Positions 8,489 to 20,552 are shown, counted from the first letter of the stretch. The stretch is 64,000 bases of DNA from Haemophilus parainfluenzae (GCF_014931415.1 NZ_CP063121.1:682001-746000); one strand, 5' to 3'. Notes: generated by a model not told the origin, from the letters alone. Program-made: numbers and translations.

Positions 8489-9767
8489 TGTAGTGATTAT
8501 TGGTGGCGGCCTTGCAGGTTTAACTTGCGGCATCGCCCTACAAGAACAAGGCAAACGTTGTGTCATTATCAATAACGGCCAAGCGGCGATTGATTTTGCA
8601 TCTGGCTCATTAGATTTATTAAGCCGTTTACCAAACGGTGCGTTTGTTAAAAATATTCCTGAAAATTTGACCGCACTTGCAGCTCAATTACCACAACACC
8701 CTTATAGCATTATGGGTGCTGAACGCGTATTAGCGAAAGCGCAAGATTTCGAAAAGTTAGCGGAATCGTTGAATTTAGATTTAGTTGGCTCAAGTGAAGA
8801 AAATCATCTTCGCGTTACCGGTTTAGGGAGTTTACGTGGCGCATGGCTTTCACCAAATAGCGTGCCAACCGTGCAAGGCGAAACCCCATTCCCTTATAAA
8901 AAAATTGCGGTTTTAGGCATTGAAGGCTATCACGATTTCCAACCAGAATTATTGGCAGATAACCTTACGCTCAATCCACAATTTGCACATTGTGAAGTAA
9001 AAACAGGCTTTTTAAATATTCCAGAATTAGATCAGTTACGTGCAAACTCTCGTGAGTTCCGCAGTGTAAACATTGCTCAAGTTTTAGAATATAAACTGAA
9101 ATTTGATGATCTTGTGGCTGAAATGAAAGAAGCTGCGAAAGGCACTGAAGCAATTTTCTTACCAGCTTGTTTCGGTTTAGAAAATCAAGAGTTTATGGAG
9201 TCACTTCGTAAAGCAACGGGCTTGCCATTATTTGAATTGCCAACTTTACCGCCGTCTTTATTAGGTATGCGTCAACGTATTCAATTACGTCATCGTTTTG
9301 AGATATTAGGCGGACTCATGATGAATGGTGATAGCGCATTAAAAGCACATTTTCATGGCAACAAAGTTCGTGCTATTCAAACGCGTTTGCACGAAGAGGA
9401 AGAAATCACGGCAGAGCATTTTGTCTTAGCTTCTGGCAGTTTCTTCAGTAAAGGTTTAGTTTCTGAATTCGATAAAATCTACGAACCCGTATTCCATTCT
9501 GACATCATCGGTGTGGAAGGTTTTAACGATACGGATCGCTTTACTTGGACTGATCACCGTTTCTCAAATCCACAACCGTACCAATCTGCGGGCGTGGCGA
9601 TTAATGCGCAATGCCAAGTACAAAAGAGCGGTCAATTTTTAACGAATTTATATGCGGTGGGTAATGTGATTGGTGGTTTCAATGCCCTAGAGCTTGGTTG
9701 TGGTTCTGGCGTAGCAGTGGTAACAGCGCTTGCTGTTGCTGATGAAATTCTTCACAACACACATTAA
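8478..9767 (+). CDS. glpB: Anaerobic glycerol-3-phosphate dehydrogenase subunit B
   Basis: A 429-residue flavoprotein subunit of the GlpABC complex. It starts with the dinucleotide-binding motif [13 protein letters not shown] (about residues 5-17) and ends with the GlpB-type [19 protein letters not shown] segment. ATG 8478, with AAGGGA upstream, lies inside the end of glpA, which indicates translational coupling. A variant uptake sequence, AAGAGCGGT, occurs within the gene at 9624-9632. GlpC begins 9 bases after the stop. Confidence 0.95.
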   Translation: MNFDVVIIGGGLAGLTCGIALQEQGKRCVIINNGQAAIDFASGSLDLLSRLPNGAFVKNIPENLTALAAQLPQHPYSIMGAERVLAKAQDFEKLAESLNLDLVGSSEENHLRVTGLGSLRGAWLSPNSVPTVQGETPFPYKKIAVLGIEGYHDFQPELLADNLTLNPQFAHCEVKTGFLNIPELDQLRANSREFRSVNIAQVLEYKLKFDDLVAEMKEAAKGTEAIFLPACFGLENQEFMESLRKATGLPLFELPTLPPSLLGMRQRIQLRHRFEILGGLMMNGDSALKAHFHGNKVRAIQTRLHEEEEITAEHFVLASGSFFSKGLVSEFDKIYEPVFHSDIIGVEGFNDTDRFTWTDHRFSNPQPYQSAGVAINAQCQVQKSGQFLTNLYAVGNVIGGFNALELGCGSGVAVVTALAVADEILHNTH

Positions 9768-9776
9768 GGAGGCGTT

Positions 9777-11054
9777 ATGAACATTCAACAATTAATTGAT
9801 AATGCAAAACAATCCCTTAATGCGCCACAACATCATCATGCATTTGATGAAAGCTTTGAGAGCTGCATTAAATGTACGGCGTGTACTGCAGTATGTCCGG
9901 TTTCGCGTCAAAATCCAAACTATCCAGGTCCAAAACAATCAGGCCCGGATGGTGAGCGTTTACGCTTAAAATCAGCCGAGCTTTATGATGAAGCATTGAA
10001 ATACTGTACTAACTGTAAACGTTGTGAAATTGCCTGTCCGTCCGATGTAAAAATTGGTGACATTATCGTTCGCGCAAGAAACAAATACCTTGCTCAACAA
10101 CACAAGCCAGCAGTGCAAAAATTACGTGATGCGATTTTAAGTAATACCGATATTATGGGTTCACTTAATACACCGCTTGCACCAATTGTGAATACAATTA
10201 CAGGCTTGAAAGCGACAAAATTTGTGTTGGAAAAAGCGTTAAAAATCAGCCGTCATCGTACGTTACCAAAATATTCTTTTGGTACGTTCCGCAGCTGGTA
10301 TATGAAAAAAATGTTGGAAAGCCAACAAAAATTCGAACGCAAAGTGGCGTATTATCACGGTTGTTATGTGAACTACAATAATCCACAATTGGGTAAAGAA
10401 TTTATTCAAGTATTCAATGCCATGGACATTGGTGTTGTGTTATTGGAAAAGGAAAAATGCTGTGGCTTGCCATTGAGCGTGAACCAATTCCCAGAACGCG
10501 CGAAAAAAATTGCGCAATTTAACACCGATTATATCGGTAAAATGGTGGATGAAAATGGCTTGGATGTGATCAGCGAAGCATCAAGTTGTGCCTTAAATTT
10601 ACGTGATGAATATCATCATATTTTAGGTATCGATAATGCGAAAGTTCGTCCGCATATCCACATGGTGACACCATTCTTATATCAACTCTTTAAAGAAGGT
10701 AAAACCTTACCGCTTAAACCATTGAAATTGCGAGTGGCTTATCACACCGCATGTCACGTGGATAAAGCAGGTTGGGCACCATACACCTTGGAAGTGTTAA
10801 AACAAATTCCAGGTTTAGAAGTGGTGATGCTCCCATCACAATGTTGTGGTATCGCAGGGACATACGGTTTCAAAGAAGAAAACTACGAGGTTTCCCAATC
10901 TATCGGTAAAAACTTATTCGATAACATCAATGCTGGCGGATTTGATTACGTGATCTCTGAATGCCAAACTTGTAAATGGCAGATCGATATGTCATCTAAC
11001 GTGACTTGTATCCATCCATTGACGTTATTGTGTATGTCGATGAATCAAGCTTAG
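9777..11054 (+). CDS. glpC: Anaerobic glycerol-3-phosphate dehydrogenase subunit C
   Basis: The 425-residue iron-sulphur subunit links GlpAB to the membrane quinone pool. Two ferredoxin motifs bind [4Fe-4S] clusters: Cys30, 33, 36, 40 (CIKCTACTAVCP) and Cys77, 80, 83, 87 (CTNCKRCEIACP). Two CCG domains follow, with KCCGLPLS and QCCGIAGTYG. GGAGG precedes ATG 9777. It is the last gene of glpABC and is followed by a terminator at 11057. Confidence 0.96.
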   Translation: MNIQQLIDNAKQSLNAPQHHHAFDESFESCIKCTACTAVCPVSRQNPNYPGPKQSGPDGERLRLKSAELYDEALKYCTNCKRCEIACPSDVKIGDIIVRARNKYLAQQHKPAVQKLRDAILSNTDIMGSLNTPLAPIVNTITGLKATKFVLEKALKISRHRTLPKYSFGTFRSWYMKKMLESQQKFERKVAYYHGCYVNYNNPQLGKEFIQVFNAMDIGVVLLEKEKCCGLPLSVNQFPERAKKIAQFNTDYIGKMVDENGLDVISEASSCALNLRDEYHHILGIDNAKVRPHIHMVTPFLYQLFKEGKTLPLKPLKLRVAYHTACHVDKAGWAPYTLEVLKQIPGLEVVMLPSQCCGIAGTYGFKEENYEVSQSIGKNLFDNINAGGFDYVISECQTCKWQIDMSSNVTCIHPLTLLCMSMNQA

Positions 11055-11056
11055 TG

Positions 11057-11096
11057 AAAAGAGCGGAAACTGATAAAAAAGTGACCGCTCTTTTTG
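11057..11096 (+). terminator. Terminator of glpABC
   Basis: AAAAGAGCGG (11057-11066) pairs with CCGCTCTTTT (11085-11094) and runs into T. The arms are the one-mismatch USS variant AAGAGCGGT. Confidence 0.85.
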
Positions 11097-11124
11097 TTAT
11101 TCAATCCAATATGGAGAATTAATT

Positions 11125-12216
11125 ATGCAAAAAATCTTCAAGGTTTCCTTACTTGCTGTGCTTTCATCCCTTGCGGTCAACAGCTTTGCCAGCACGGCAG
11201 AAGTGAAAGTGCTTGAGCCTCAATTAAATTACCAACAACTTCTTACTCAAAGACAGGTTGTGGATGAGTTGCTTGAACAAGCAGTGAAAATCCAAAACTC
11301 GCCGGCTCGTATGTCAAATGCAGGTTTTACGGCGAAACTTCCTTCTAATATGGAGCGTATTGCGGATCTTTTATTGGAAGCGTATAAGCTTGAGCCTTAT
11401 CGTGTGGATTTTTTGTTTGGCGCAGCGAATGCCAATATTTATAACGGTAATACAGATAAAGCCATTGAGCTTTACCAAAAAGTGCTTGATGTGGCGCCAG
11501 ATGATGTGAAAGCCCACACTTACTTGGCGGCATGGAATCGTTTTAAAGGCAATCAAGCGGAAGCGACAAAACATTTAGAACGCTTAAAACAACTTTCACC
11601 TGAAAGTGCAAGCAAATTAGAAAAAGTCTTTGCTGTTATTGATAAAGCGGCTAGTCAGCCAATTACTGATAAACTTGAAACCAAGTTACCAGAGCAATCG
11701 GCGATTATTACATTGGGTTACGCTTTAAATCCAGATGGCAGCATGCATGATATTTTGGTGCAACGCTTAGAAAAAACCTTGGAAATCGCGAATCAAAATC
11801 CAGATGCGTTAATTATTGTGACGGGCGGTGTGCCACAAAACAATAAAACAGAAGGTGATTTGATGAAACAATGGTTAATTGAGAAAGGCGTTGATGCAAG
11901 CCGTATTTATTCGGATAACTATGCACGTTCAACCGTCGAAAATGCGCTTTTCTCTCGTTACTCTTTAGCAAAACACAAAATCAAACATGCTGTGTTGATT
12001 AGCTCGGGTAGTCATGTTCGTCGTGGACAAGCGTTATTTGAAATTGCGACGCAAGAATCCGGTCCACAAGGCCTTGTGATTGAAACGGTCGCCGCATTAG
12101 ATAAACCGTTAGATCAGTTACAAAAAATTACGGAGAAAGACTTGCTGGGTATTTATCGTGACAGCTTAAAAACCATGGGGTTGCCAATGTTTAATAGCGG
12201 TCCATTACAAGATTAA
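11125..12216 (+). CDS. Exported TPR plus DUF218 (YdcF/ElyC-type) protein
   Basis: A 363-residue protein with a signal peptide (cleavage after NSFA, about residue 23). TPR-like helices follow at about 75-160, including the unit GNTDKAIELYQKVLDVAPDD. A C-terminal DUF218 domain spans about 190-340 and has the family pattern: IITLGYAL, the central VTGG, TEGDLMKQWLIEKGV, and S-T-V-E-N followed by AVLISSGSHVRRG. DUF218 proteins such as SanA, ElyC and YdcF are tied to envelope integrity, but their reactions are unclear. The TPR extension is unusual for the family. GGAG precedes ATG 11125. It stands alone between terminators. Confidence 0.85.
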   Translation: MQKIFKVSLLAVLSSLAVNSFASTAEVKVLEPQLNYQQLLTQRQVVDELLEQAVKIQNSPARMSNAGFTAKLPSNMERIADLLLEAYKLEPYRVDFLFGAANANIYNGNTDKAIELYQKVLDVAPDDVKAHTYLAAWNRFKGNQAEATKHLERLKQLSPESASKLEKVFAVIDKAASQPITDKLETKLPEQSAIITLGYALNPDGSMHDILVQRLEKTLEIANQNPDALIIVTGGVPQNNKTEGDLMKQWLIEKGVDASRIYSDNYARSTVENALFSRYSLAKHKIKHAVLISSGSHVRRGQALFEIATQESGPQGLVIETVAALDKPLDQLQKITEKDLLGIYRDSLKTMGLPMFNSGPLQD

Positions 12217-12235
12217 TTAATCTTTCCAAAAAAAC

Positions 12236-12267
12236 AAAAGTGCGGTGAAATTTCACCGCACTTTTTA
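12236..12267. terminator. USS-dyad terminator
   Basis: AAAAGTGCGGTGAAA meets its exact complement TTTCACCGCACTTTT with no spacer, and a T run follows. It serves the DUF218 gene on the plus strand and asnA on the minus strand. Confidence 0.85.
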
Positions 12268-12280
12268 TTTTCTCTTTCGA

Positions 12281-13273
12281 TTAAAGAATATGTTGATATT
12301 GTTCTAACATTTCTTTCGGCCATACGCTTGATTGCACTTCACCAATGTGTTTTTTGTGAAGTAAAAGCATTGCCATACGAGATTGACCGATACCACCACC
12401 GATGGTGAGAGGTAATTTGCCGTTTAATAAATCTTGGTGCCAATCCATTTTTAAGCGATCTTCATCACCGGTTAAACCAACTTGTAAACGTAATGCTGAT
12501 TCATCCACACGAATACCCATTGAAGAAAGCTCAAACGCTTTACCTAACTCAGCGTTCCACACCAAAATATCGCCGTTTAAACCTTTGTAGCCGTTTTCAG
12601 ATTCTGTTGTCCAGTCATCGTAGTCTGGTGCACGGCCATCATGTGGTTTACCGTCTGACAATTTGCCACCGATACCGACTAAGAAGACCGCGCCATATTC
12701 TTTACAAATGGCGTTTTCACGTTCTTTACTGCTTAAATCCGGGTAGCGTTTCACTAAATCTTCACTGTGAACGAAGGTGATTTCTTTCGGTAAGCTTGAT
12801 GGAATGTCAAAGCGCGCTTCTACGGCTAATTCAGTTAAGCGGATTGCACGGTAAATAGAACGTACCGTTTCTTTTAAATAAGCAAAGTTACGGCGACCTT
12901 CAGGAATCACTTTTTCCCAGTCCCATTGGTCCACATAAACAGAGTGAGTTTGATCCAATGAATCTTCATCTGGACGTAATGCTTTCATATGAACAAATAA
13001 GCCTTCCCCTTCTTTGAAGTGGAAACGAGCGAGAGTATGGCGTTTCCATTTAGCTAATGAGTGAACCACTTCATAAACCGCATTTGGGATACATTTCACG
13101 TTTACTTGAACCGCTTTCTCAATGCCTGATAAGTTATCTTGCATACCGTTACCAACTTCACTAAGGATTGGACCCTGTACTTCGATAATGCCAAGTTGTT
13201 CAATCAAGTTTTGAGTAAAGGTGTTCTTCACAAAGCTAATTTCTTGTTGTTGTAAAATAAACGTCTTTTTCAT
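12281..13273 (-). CDS. asnA: Aspartate-ammonia ligase (asparagine synthetase A)
   Basis: A 330-residue enzyme making asparagine from aspartate, ammonia and ATP; its fold is that of a class II aminoacyl-tRNA synthetase. Visible family segments are [15 protein letters not shown] at the N terminus, [13 protein letters not shown], and the C-terminal [17 protein letters not shown] 13273 has AAGGA upstream and gives the usual length; an in-frame extension of 17 codons has no ribosome site. It is divergent from asnC across 156 bp, the arrangement in which AsnC activates asnA. Confidence 0.97.
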   Translation of the reverse strand: MKKTFILQQQEISFVKNTFTQNLIEQLGIIEVQGPILSEVGNGMQDNLSGIEKAVQVNVKCIPNAVYEVVHSLAKWKRHTLARFHFKEGEGLFVHMKALRPDEDSLDQTHSVYVDQWDWEKVIPEGRRNFAYLKETVRSIYRAIRLTELAVEARFDIPSSLPKEITFVHSEDLVKRYPDLSSKERENAICKEYGAVFLVGIGGKLSDGKPHDGRAPDYDDWTTESENGYKGLNGDILVWNAELGKAFELSSMGIRVDESALRLQVGLTGDEDRLKMDWHQDLLNGKLPLTIGGGIGQSRMAMLLLHKKHIGEVQSSVWPKEMLEQYQHIL

Positions 13274-13429
13274 ATTTATCCTTCTTTTTGTAATAACTGG
13301 TAAGATTTGTTGCGCATTATTCAATGAAATGACAAATTATTTCAAGTAATTTCTTTACATTGTTTTAAATGTTGAATATTATCAAAAATAAAGAAGATAT
13401 TTTGAAAAAGATCTAATAAGGAGTGTTTT

Positions 13430-13882
13430 ATGAACAATATCGATACACTTGATCGCCAAATTCTCCGTGTGCTGACTAAAGATGCGCGTACACCTTATGC
13501 AGAGATGGCCAAAAACTTTGGCGTGAGCCCAGGTACGATTCATGTTCGCGTAGAGAAAATGCGTCAGTCTGGTCTGATTGAAGGCACAAAAGCGATTATT
13601 GATGAGCGTAAACTGGGTTATGATGTGTGCTGCTTTATTGGCATTATTTTGAAAAGCGCAAAAGATTACGAAAAAGTGATTAAAAAGCTAGAGACCTTTG
13701 ATGAAGTGGTGGAAGCCTATTATACCACGGGTAACTATTCGATTTTTATTAAAGTAATGACACACACCATTGCTGAATTGCATTCCGTGCTGGCGACTAA
13801 GATCCAGTTAATTGATGAGATTCAATCAACAGAAACCTTGATTTCCATGCAAAATCCAATTTTGCGAGACATTAAACCTTAA
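13430..13882 (+). CDS. asnC: Lrp/AsnC-family regulator
   Basis: A 150-residue transcription regulator. The N-terminal helix-turn-helix (IDTLDRQILRVLTKDARTPYAEMAKNFGVSPGTIHVRVEKM) is followed by the RAM ligand-binding domain with the glycine-containing turn near AYYTTGNYSIF. Sequence and position next to asnA identify it as AsnC, which in E. coli activates asnA when asparagine is low. AAGGAG lies 7 bases before ATG 13430. The AT-rich gap to asnA probably carries its binding sites, though I cannot define them. Confidence 0.95.
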   Translation: MNNIDTLDRQILRVLTKDARTPYAEMAKNFGVSPGTIHVRVEKMRQSGLIEGTKAIIDERKLGYDVCCFIGIILKSAKDYEKVIKKLETFDEVVEAYYTTGNYSIFIKVMTHTIAELHSVLATKIQLIDEIQSTETLISMQNPILRDIKP

Positions 13883-13898
13883 ATGTCATCGAAACAAT

Positions 13899-13930
13899 AA
13901 AGGCGTGTTTGATACACGCCTTTGATTTTT
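13899..13930. terminator. Terminator between asnC and the PuuB-like gene
   Basis: AAAGGCGTGT (13899-13908) and ACACGCCTTT (13914-13923) pair perfectly around 5 bases, with T-rich sequence after. Confidence 0.85.
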
Positions 13931-13934
13931 TTGA

Positions 13935-15230
13935 TTAACGATAACGATCGAGGAATTTGTAATAGAGTACGCCGATCTTGGTGGCTAAGTTTTTGAGGGA
14001 TTTTCCACCGTAAAACGAAGGCACTTTCAACCCTTCAAAAATTCTCAAACGTTCGTCATTACCTAAAATTGCTTCTGCGATAATACGTCCAGCAAGTCCA
14101 GTGAGTGCGACGCCGTGTCCAGAATAGCCTTGTGCGAAATAAATGTGCGGTGAGATACGCCCGAAATGTGGGGTAGCGTTGAGTGTCATATCAATCGGTC
14201 CTGCCCAGCCATAGTCAATTTTGACGTTTTCCAATTGAGGGAAGACATGCAACATATTGCGACGCATAATTTGCACCATATCTTTTTCAGAACTCGAGTC
14301 ACTGCCGAATAATAGACGGTTATCTGCACTCAAACGATAGTAATCGAGCAAAATATTGTTATCACAAACAGACATACCATTATTGATCACGGAATCAGCT
14401 GTAGCTTGATCTAAGGGTTCGGTTGCAATAATAAAGCTTTCTACTGGCAAAATTTTACGATTAATGCCGTGATGAATGGATTTTGGTAGCGCATCAATAT
14501 AAGCGTTGGTGGCTAAAATAACATCTTGAGAAATGACCGCACTTTTATCGGTTTTGACTTCAATACAACCTGATTTTTCCACTAAATCCACAACGGGCGA
14601 TTGTTCGTAAATCTGTACACCTAAATCCAAGCAGGCTTTTGCTAAACCTAAGCAATAATTTAATGGGTGTAGGTGGCCAGAATTGCTATCGTATAAACCG
14701 CCTACATAAATATCACTGCCTAGATGTTGTTTCAGTTTGGCTTTATCCCAAAGTTGCATTTTGTCATAGCCAAAAGTCGCGTGGCTAGCTTTTTCCATTT
14801 CAATGAGATCGTCCATACGACGTTCATTTAACGCCAATGTGGCATAGCCTTTTTTCCAATCACATTGAATGCCATATTTCGCAATGCGTTCATCAATAAT
14901 ATCAATGGCTTCGAGTGACATATCCCAAAGTTTTTTCGCTTTATCAAAGCCTACTTGAGCAATATATTCATCAATGCCTTCTTCAAAACCGTTGATGGCT
15001 TGACCGCCACTTCTACCAGATGCACCAAATCCGACTCGCGCGCCTTCTAGAACAATCACTTTTTTGCCTTTTTCTGCTAATTCAAGGGCAGCAGATAAGC
15101 CAAAGAAACCCGCACCGATGACACAAACATCCGCTTCTTCTTGCTGAGAGAGAGGCGGCAGTTCAAAGGTTTGATTCCGACTATCGAGGTAATAAGATTT
15201 GACGTGTTCTTGATGAGCAAATTCGAGCAT
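13935..15230 (-). CDS. FAD-dependent amine oxidoreductase, PuuB-like
   Basis: A 431-residue DAO-family flavoenzyme with the N-terminal motif VIGAGFFGLSAALELAEKG (about residues 36-54) and a C-terminal YFAQGYSGHGVALTGLAGR. Length and overall sequence resemble gamma-glutamylputrescine oxidase PuuB. It diverges from a putrescine/spermidine-type binding protein, which supports a polyamine substrate. No other puu gene is nearby, so the exact substrate is an inference. The start at 15230 lacks a clear ribosome site; an in-frame extension to 15296 also lacks one. It contains an internal USS at 14536-14544. Confidence 0.8.
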   Translation of the reverse strand: MLEFAHQEHVKSYYLDSRNQTFELPPLSQQEEADVCVIGAGFFGLSAALELAEKGKKVIVLEGARVGFGASGRSGGQAINGFEEGIDEYIAQVGFDKAKKLWDMSLEAIDIIDERIAKYGIQCDWKKGYATLALNERRMDDLIEMEKASHATFGYDKMQLWDKAKLKQHLGSDIYVGGLYDSNSGHLHPLNYCLGLAKACLDLGVQIYEQSPVVDLVEKSGCIEVKTDKSAVISQDVILATNAYIDALPKSIHHGINRKILPVESFIIATEPLDQATADSVINNGMSVCDNNILLDYYRLSADNRLLFGSDSSSEKDMVQIMRRNMLHVFPQLENVKIDYGWAGPIDMTLNATPHFGRISPHIYFAQGYSGHGVALTGLAGRIIAEAILGNDERLRIFEGLKVPSFYGGKSLKNLATKIGVLYYKFLDRYR

Positions 15231-15328
15231 AGTTGATGATTGATTAACATAAAACAGAGATAAGCGAAATCTTACCCTGATGGGAAAATATGTCAAACCT
15301 TTTACAAAAAAGGTGCTATACTCCCTAG

Positions 15329-15344
15329 GTTTACATAAGTAAAC
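15329..15344. promoter_or_regulatory. Palindrome in the potD leader, candidate operator
   Basis: GTTTAC-ATAA-GTAAAC is a perfect 16-base inverted repeat. It lies 7 bases after a TATACT -10-like box (15317-15322), close to the expected transcription start, a normal repressor position. The regulator is unknown. Confidence 0.45.
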
Positions 15345-15388
15345 GATTGCTTAAGGTTTATTTTGATTGTCCTGAGGAGGTCAATAAA

Positions 15389-16444
15389 TTGAAAAAAAAT
15401 GCTGTTCAATACATTAAATCACTTTGTCTTTCTGCCGTCGCATTCGTCGCAACCTCTGCGGCATTTGCTGCTGAAAAACTTTATGTTTATAACTGGACTG
15501 ACTATGTGCCATCTAATTTGGTTGCGGAATTTACCAAAGAAACGGGCATTGAAGTGATTTATTCGACATTTGAAAGTAATGAAGAAATGTATGCTAAATT
15601 GAAGCTGACCTCTAGTACAGGTAGTGGTTATGATTTAGTTTTCCCATCAAGCTATTACGTCAACAAAATGGCGAAAGAAGGCATGTTACAAGAGCTTGAG
15701 CACAGCAAATTAAGTAATTTTAAACAAATTCCAGCAAATTTATTAAACAAGGAATTTGACCCAAATAACAAATATTCTCTGCCTTACGTTTATGGCTTAA
15801 CCGGTATCGGTGTGAATGCAGATGATATTGATCCAAGCAAAATTACGAGTTGGGCTGATTTCTGGAATCCAGAATATAAAGGTAAAGTATTATTAACCAG
15901 TGATGCGCGAGAAGTGTTCCATATTGCATTACTTTTAGATGGAAAATCACCAAATACCACGAATGAAGAAGACATTAAAGCGGCTTACGAGCGCTTAGTG
16001 AAATTGTTACCAAATGTGGTGACTTTTAACTCTGACTCGCCAGAAGTGCCGTTTGTTCAAGGTGAAGCTTCTATCGGTATGTTATGGAATGGTTCGGCTT
16101 ATTTAGCACACAAAGAAAATCCAAGTATCCAATTTGTGTATCCAAAAGAAGGCGCGATTTTCTGGATGGATAACTACGCGATTCCAAAAGGTGCGAAAAA
16201 TACAGAGGGCGCTTATAAATTTATCGACTTCTTACTTCGTCCTGAAAATGCGAAATTAGTGGTTGAAAAAATGGGCTTCTCAATGCCAAATGAAGGCGTG
16301 AAAGCGTTACTTTCACCTGAAATGGCGAATAACCCAACCTTGTTCCCATCTGCTGAAAACATTGAAAAAGGCATTATGCAAGGCGATGTGGGTGAAGCAG
16401 TGGACATTTACGAAAAATATTGGAATAAATTAAAAACCAATTAA
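15389..16444 (+). CDS. potD: Spermidine/putrescine ABC transporter substrate-binding protein, TTG start
   Basis: A 351-residue periplasmic binding protein with a signal peptide ending [19 protein letters not shown], the classic PotD/PotF opening. Further family segments are [40 protein letters not shown] and [14 protein letters not shown]. The start is decided by GAGGAGG at 15374-15380, eight bases before a TTG at 15389; no ATG fits, and an upstream TTG at 15347 has no ribosome site. The permease and ATPase genes are not adjacent. Divergence from the PuuB-like oxidase suggests joint polyamine use. Confidence 0.92.
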   Translation: MKKNAVQYIKSLCLSAVAFVATSAAFAAEKLYVYNWTDYVPSNLVAEFTKETGIEVIYSTFESNEEMYAKLKLTSSTGSGYDLVFPSSYYVNKMAKEGMLQELEHSKLSNFKQIPANLLNKEFDPNNKYSLPYVYGLTGIGVNADDIDPSKITSWADFWNPEYKGKVLLTSDAREVFHIALLLDGKSPNTTNEEDIKAAYERLVKLLPNVVTFNSDSPEVPFVQGEASIGMLWNGSAYLAHKENPSIQFVYPKEGAIFWMDNYAIPKGAKNTEGAYKFIDFLLRPENAKLVVEKMGFSMPNEGVKALLSPEMANNPTLFPSAENIEKGIMQGDVGEAVDIYEKYWNKLKTN

Positions 16445-16457
16445 TCAAATATTGATG

Positions 16458-16490
16458 AAAAGTGCGGTGAATTTGACCGCACTTTTGCTT
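16458..16490 (+). terminator. USS-dyad terminator of potD
   Basis: AAAAGTGCGGT (16458-16468) and ACCGCACTTTT (16476-16486) pair around a 7-base loop. Confidence 0.85.
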
Positions 16491-16505
16491 TGTAAAGGAT
16501 GACAA

Positions 16506-16919
16506 ATGAGTTTTCTTGAGCGACTTTTTCACGCAATCTTATTTGAAACCACGGTTGTGTTGCTTTCTGTTTTCGCTTTGTATTTCTTTACAGAAGAAAG
16601 TGTTTCTATTCTTTTTGGGTCCATGGTACTGGTTTCCTTAACTGCCATGCTATGGAACCTCGTTTTTAATTATTTTCTTGATAAAGTTTTTACGGGGCCG
16701 CGAGAAAAGCGAGGCGTCATATTTCGTACTTTACATGCCATTTCATTTGAGGGCGGTTTGCTTATTTTCACCGTGCCGATCATTGCTTACTTTTTAAAAG
16801 TGGATTGGATCACGGCTTGTATGATGGATTTCAGTTTAACGGTGGTGATCACCATTTATACCTTTATTTTTAATTGGGTGTATGATCACGCACGATTGCT
16901 GTTTATTAAGCGTGAATAA
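16506..16919 (+). CDS. PACE-family (AceI-like) efflux protein
   Basis: A 137-residue protein of the proteobacterial antimicrobial compound efflux family, formerly bacterial transmembrane pair. It has four membrane helices in two related halves. The first half shows RLFHAILFE with Glu14, the family's proton-coupling glutamate, then WNLVFNYFLDK. The second repeats the pattern as RTLHAISFEGG and FNWVYDHAR. Characterised members export chlorhexidine, acriflavine or short diamines; the nearby polyamine genes make a diamine substrate worth considering, but this is inference. AAGGA precedes ATG 16506. It follows potD after a terminator. Confidence 0.88.
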   Translation: MSFLERLFHAILFETTVVLLSVFALYFFTEESVSILFGSMVLVSLTAMLWNLVFNYFLDKVFTGPREKRGVIFRTLHAISFEGGLLIFTVPIIAYFLKVDWITACMMDFSLTVVITIYTFIFNWVYDHARLLFIKRE

Positions 16920-16944
16920 TGCAATAGGTAAGAGAAGAAATAAA

Positions 16945-16984
16945 AAAGTGCGGTCAAAATCTCTGGGGTTTTTGACCGCACTTT
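16945..16984. terminator. USS-dyad terminator, PACE gene and purB
   Basis: AAAGTGCGGTCAAAA (16945-16959) pairs exactly with TTTTGACCGCACTTT (16970-16984) around 10 bases. It serves converging transcripts. Confidence 0.9.
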
Positions 16985-17021
16985 GATTTTTTAAGGGCAC
17001 TATGAAACACCCTTTTATTTC

Positions 17022-19029
<2,008 letters not shown>

Positions 19030-19169
19030 TGGGATTATAGATTGTAAGCTGCAGAAATTTTGGGCGTAATATAGCATTTTTACACATTGTTTTGAACTCA
19101 ATCATTAAAAAACGCCCTATCTTTTGTTATCATAGCGCCAATTCATTTTACAGAATAAAAGGATGACCA

Positions 19170-20174
19170 ATGACAAAACCAATTGTATTCAGTGGCGTGC
19201 AGCCTTCCGGCGAATTAACTATCGGGAATTATTTAGGCGCACTTCGCAACTGGGTAAAAATGCAAGAAGATTATGAGTGTATTTTCTGTGTGGTGGATTT
19301 ACATGCCATCACTGTACGTCAAGATCCTGCGGCGCTTCGTAAGGCGACTCTTGATGTGCTCGCCCTTTACTTGGCTTGTGGCATTGATCCGAATAAAAGC
19401 ACAATCTTCGTGCAATCTCATGTACCAGAGCATACTCAACTAAGCTGGGTGTTAAACTGCTACACCTATTTTGGTGAAATGAGCCGTATGACTCAATTTA
19501 AAGATAAATCAGCACGTTATGCCGAAAATATTAACGTGGGTTTATTTGATTATCCGGTTTTAATGGCTGCAGATATCTTACTTTACCAAGCGAAAAGCGT
19601 GCCGGTAGGGGATGACCAAAAACAACATTTAGAAATTACCCGTGATATTGCTGCTCGTTTCAATGCGCTTTACGGTGATATTTTCACAATTCCTGAAATC
19701 TTCTTAGGCAAAGCCGGTGCGCGTATTATGTCTTTGCAAGATCCTGATAAAAAAATGTCTAAATCAGATGATAACCGTAATAACGTGGTGACCTTGCTTG
19801 AAGATCCAAAATCGGTGGCAAAAAAAATCAAACGTGCGGTAACAGACTCTGATGAACCACCTGTTGTACGTTATGACGTGAAAAACAAAGCGGGTGTGTC
19901 TAACTTATTAGATATCCTTTCTGCAGTGACGGATAAATCTGTGGCAGACCTTGAAAAAGAATTTGAAGGCAAAATGTACGGCCACTTAAAAACAGCGGTG
20001 GCTGACGAAGTGTCAAACTTACTTGCGGGTTTACAAGAACGTTTCTATCAATATCGTAACGATGAAGCACTTTTAGACGAGATTTTACGTCAAGGTGCAG
20101 AAAAGGCCCGTGCAAGAGCAAAAGAAACCCTTGCCAAAGTGTACGAAGCCGTCGGCTTTGTTGCAGCAAAATAA
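19170..20174 (+). CDS. trpS: Tryptophanyl-tRNA synthetase
   Basis: A 334-residue class I synthetase that charges tRNA-Trp. The HIGH-like motif appears as [12 protein letters not shown] and the KMSKS motif as [27 protein letters not shown] is the usual mid-domain segment. AGGA lies upstream of ATG 19170. It is divergent from hflD and followed by its own terminator at 20188. Confidence 0.97.
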   Translation: MTKPIVFSGVQPSGELTIGNYLGALRNWVKMQEDYECIFCVVDLHAITVRQDPAALRKATLDVLALYLACGIDPNKSTIFVQSHVPEHTQLSWVLNCYTYFGEMSRMTQFKDKSARYAENINVGLFDYPVLMAADILLYQAKSVPVGDDQKQHLEITRDIAARFNALYGDIFTIPEIFLGKAGARIMSLQDPDKKMSKSDDNRNNVVTLLEDPKSVAKKIKRAVTDSDEPPVVRYDVKNKAGVSNLLDILSAVTDKSVADLEKEFEGKMYGHLKTAVADEVSNLLAGLQERFYQYRNDEALLDEILRQGAEKARARAKETLAKVYEAVGFVAAK

Positions 20175-20187
20175 TTTTAAACTTAAT

Positions 20188-20213
20188 AAGCCGTGTTATA
20201 TCACGGCTTTTTT
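20188..20213 (+). terminator. Terminator of trpS
   Basis: AAGCCGTG (20188-20195) and CACGGCTT (20202-20209) pair, followed by TTTTTT. Confidence 0.85.
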
Positions 20214-20229
20214 AGATAAGGAGAAAAAG

Positions 20230-20520
20230 ATGGCCATTCAAACTGAAAAACCAATTGAATGCGTAGGCTGTAATACTTTCGATATGAAATCATTGTTTGA
20301 TAACAGTGATTGTAGTTTACCTATCGAACAGTTTTACGCGACTCGTCAAGATGCAGAAGGCGCATTGGAATATTTCACATTAAAAGCGCGTGATGTAGAA
20401 AGTGAACCTTGTCAAATTCAATCTGAAATTCAACAGGTTGAAGAGGGATATGTACTTAAAGCGGTTTTCACATTCTGCTGCCAAGCGGAATTAGTGATTT
20501 TCCAAATGAAGCTTGTGTAA
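20230..20520 (+). CDS. YfcZ/YiiS-like (DUF406) protein
   Basis: A 96-residue cytosolic protein that resembles the YfcZ/YiiS family of enterobacteria, whose function is unknown. It begins [22 protein letters not shown], with a CVGC pair, and has further cysteines near residues 34, 59 and 82-83; the CC pair lies in the final strand. AGGAG lies 9 bases before ATG 20230. It is followed after 32 bases by the yjjW gene. Confidence 0.8.
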   Translation: MAIQTEKPIECVGCNTFDMKSLFDNSDCSLPIEQFYATRQDAEGALEYFTLKARDVESEPCQIQSEIQQVEEGYVLKAVFTFCCQAELVIFQMKLV

Positions 20521-20552
20521 GTGATAACTTACTTTAGAAAATAGCGTTTTTT

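Noticed and set aside
12493..12780. Plus-strand frame of 95 codons opposite asnA
   Set aside because: It lies wholly within a well-supported gene, has unusual Cys/His/Arg composition and no ribosome site.
13331..13429. Specific AsnC operator in the asnA-asnC gap
   Set aside because: The gap is AT-rich, but I could not define a clear symmetric site distinct from background.
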